Below are positions 63,108 through 64,000 of a DNA stretch of 64,000 bases, in pieces (position 1 is the first letter of the stretch; each line of letters begins with the position of its first letter). The stretch is from Acidobacteriota bacterium (GTDB lineage: Bacteria > Acidobacteriota > Terriglobia > Acidiferrales > UBA7541): contig JABCZR010000002.1 of NCBI GenBank assembly GCA_013289585.1, positions 248,001 through 312,000 on the forward strand, given 5' to 3'. The translations under genes and the position numbers were made by a program. The notes beneath the pieces are model-generated. The model ran no database searches. It was not told the origin of the DNA and saw only the letters and a list, made by a program, of their open reading frames with translations.

Positions 63108-63740
63108 ATGACGAACGTGCTGCGTCGCCGCCTTGCTCGTTTTGTCTCCACCGCCATGGTGGCGAGTATCGCACTTATGCTGAGTGTGCTGCCTCAGCAT
63201 GCGTCACCGCAGAAGCCTCCCAGTGAAATTGTCCTGGAGCTGGATCCAACACAAAGCAAAGTGAACTGGACTCTGGGCGCATCGCTCCACACCGTACGGG
63301 GGACCTTTGGGCTGAAGAAGGGGACACTGCGACTGGATCCAGCGAGCGGCATAATCAGCGGCGAATTCGTAGTGGATGCCACGACCGGGAACAGCGGCGA
63401 CGATTCACGCGACAAGAAAATGCACAAAGACGTTCTCGAGAGCGGCCGCTACACCGAAATTGTCTTCCACCCTGACCGTGTGGTGGGGACGATTGCGCCC
63501 CAGGGGAAATTCGGTGTTCAGGTGCATGGATTGATGGACCTGCATGGCAGCGCGCACGAAATTACCGTGCCCATAGAAGCGGAATTCGCTGGAAATCAGT
63601 GGACGTGTAACGCGAAATTCAGTGTGCCGTTTATCGATTGGGGTCTCAAGAATCCGAGCAGCTTTTTCCTGAAAGTGGAGCACACGGTGCAAATCGAGCT
63701 GGAATTAAAGGGTCATCTGCAAAGCCCGGTGAGGCCGTAA
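63108..63740 (+). CDS. YceI-family secreted lipid-binding protein
   Basis: A 210-residue protein with a signal peptide (MVASIALMLSVLPQHAS) and a YceI lipocalin-like barrel: SKVNWTLGASLHTVRGTFGL at the start, the GxF..D..S pattern in GEFVVDATTGNSGDDSRDKK, then GRYTEIVFHPDRVVG. YceI proteins bind isoprenoid or fatty chains in the periplasm. Its tight linkage to the flavoprotein gene (13 bases) suggests that one handles the other's isoprenoid-like product; this is inference. Confidence 0.9.
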   Translation: MTNVLRRRLARFVSTAMVASIALMLSVLPQHASPQKPPSEIVLELDPTQSKVNWTLGASLHTVRGTFGLKKGTLRLDPASGIISGEFVVDATTGNSGDDSRDKKMHKDVLESGRYTEIVFHPDRVVGTIAPQGKFGVQVHGLMDLHGSAHEITVPIEAEFAGNQWTCNAKFSVPFIDWGLKNPSSFFLKVEHTVQIELELKGHLQSPVRP

Positions 63741-63742
63741 AA

Positions 63743-64000
63743 CTACTCTTCGGACTCTTGGGTCACAATGTGAACGTCCACCGCGGGCGATTCGCGCAGG
63801 AAACGGTGGACGGCGGAGAGATAGAGATACTTACGCCAATCGCGGATCGCCGCGCGGCCGAAAATCACCTGGGTGATGTGTTTCGAGCGAACAAATTCCG
63901 CCACACTGTCGGCAACGCTGCGGCCTTTCAGCCGCACCACCTTCGCCCCCAAGCTCTCTCCAAACCGCAAATTCGCGGCCAGCGCATTAGGGTTCGAATC
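63743..64000 (-). CDS. C-terminal part of a KdpD-like Usp-domain protein (partial)
   Basis: The last 85 residues of a protein that runs off the window. The frame is open through position 64000 (DSNPNALAANLRFGESLG..). It matches the end of the universal-stress-type domain of KdpD: ESLGAKVVRLKGRSVADSVA, then ITQVIFGRAAIRDWRKYLY. Since no kinase domain follows, it may be the truncated KdpD-like sensor form (N-terminal domain plus Usp only) found in some bacteria. The stop is three bases after the YceI gene's stop on the other strand. Confidence 0.75.
   Translation of the reverse strand, partial: DSNPNALAANLRFGESLGAKVVRLKGRSVADSVAEFVRSKHITQVIFGRAAIRDWRKYLYLSAVHRFLRESPAVDVHIVTQESEE

Noticed and set aside
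63982..64000. GGTTCGAATC at the right edge as a tRNA end
   Set aside because: It lies in the open frame of the KdpD-like protein and no tRNA stem fits.

Overview
The window reads as a high-GC chromosomal segment from an Acidobacteriota bacterium, probably Terriglobia-like. This is inferred from an ADOP-type MacB/FtsX permease without its ATPase (15266-17725), abundant secreted single-copy proteins, an intact branched-chain amino acid operon, and a periplasmic molybdenum hydroxylase with its own cytochrome c. No rRNA, tRNA, CRISPR array, transposase or phage gene was seen.

Region 0-9 kb: a zinc-ribbon protein and a degenerate HATPase-like protein, then a long minus-strand block for histidine breakdown: DUF104 antitoxin, VapC toxin, hutU, an NmrA-like protein, hutI, a two-helix membrane protein, and a bifunctional formimidoyltransferase-cyclodeaminase, ending in a secreted protein. 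The toxin-antitoxin pair is joined to hutU by 4-base stop/start overlaps. hutH is not in the window.

Region 9-32 kb: mixed housekeeping and accessory genes. These include a cupin, a secreted alpha/alpha-toroid protein carrying a heme c motif, an acyl-CoA ligase, thiG, a DinB-like protein, the ADOP permease, STAS and receiver-PilZ signalling proteins, a CPBP protease, an HGSNAT-like acyltransferase, an FtsB-like protein, a phosphohexomutase, cutA, a Cys/Met PLP enzyme, an FtsX-type permease, a ferredoxin-NADP reductase, two adjacent secreted proteins built from the same repeat, a DUF302 protein and a Crp/Fnr regulator with a dyad upstream.

Region 32-44 kb: a 638-base gap holding repeated hairpin units, a deazaflavin-dependent-type oxidoreductase, a monoheme cytochrome followed by a NapC-like multiheme protein fused to a copy of that cytochrome, a receiver-only regulator with a broken upstream frame, a beta-helix protein, an SH3 protein, a type IV pilin with a possible sigma-54 promoter, a double-PilZ protein, and a DM13-DM13-ECF sigma-anti-sigma module.

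Region 44-64 kb: a three-gene molybdenum hydroxylase operon (2Fe-2S subunit, Mo subunit, diheme cytochrome), glgB, a collagen-like lipoprotein, a gamma-glutamyltransferase, a 1077-residue fusion of a D-Ala-D-Ala carboxypeptidase with an amidohydrolase that lacks its usual HxH metal motif, the ilvD-ilvB-ilvH-ilvC operon, a geranylgeranyl-reductase-like flavoprotein, a YceI protein and the end of a KdpD-like protein.

By eye the plus strand is C-rich up to about 32 kb and G-rich after about 33.5 kb. A negative-to-positive skew change of this kind is what a replication origin gives, and the long non-coding gap lies at the switch. No dnaA is present and the DnaA-box evidence is weak, so this is only a lead.
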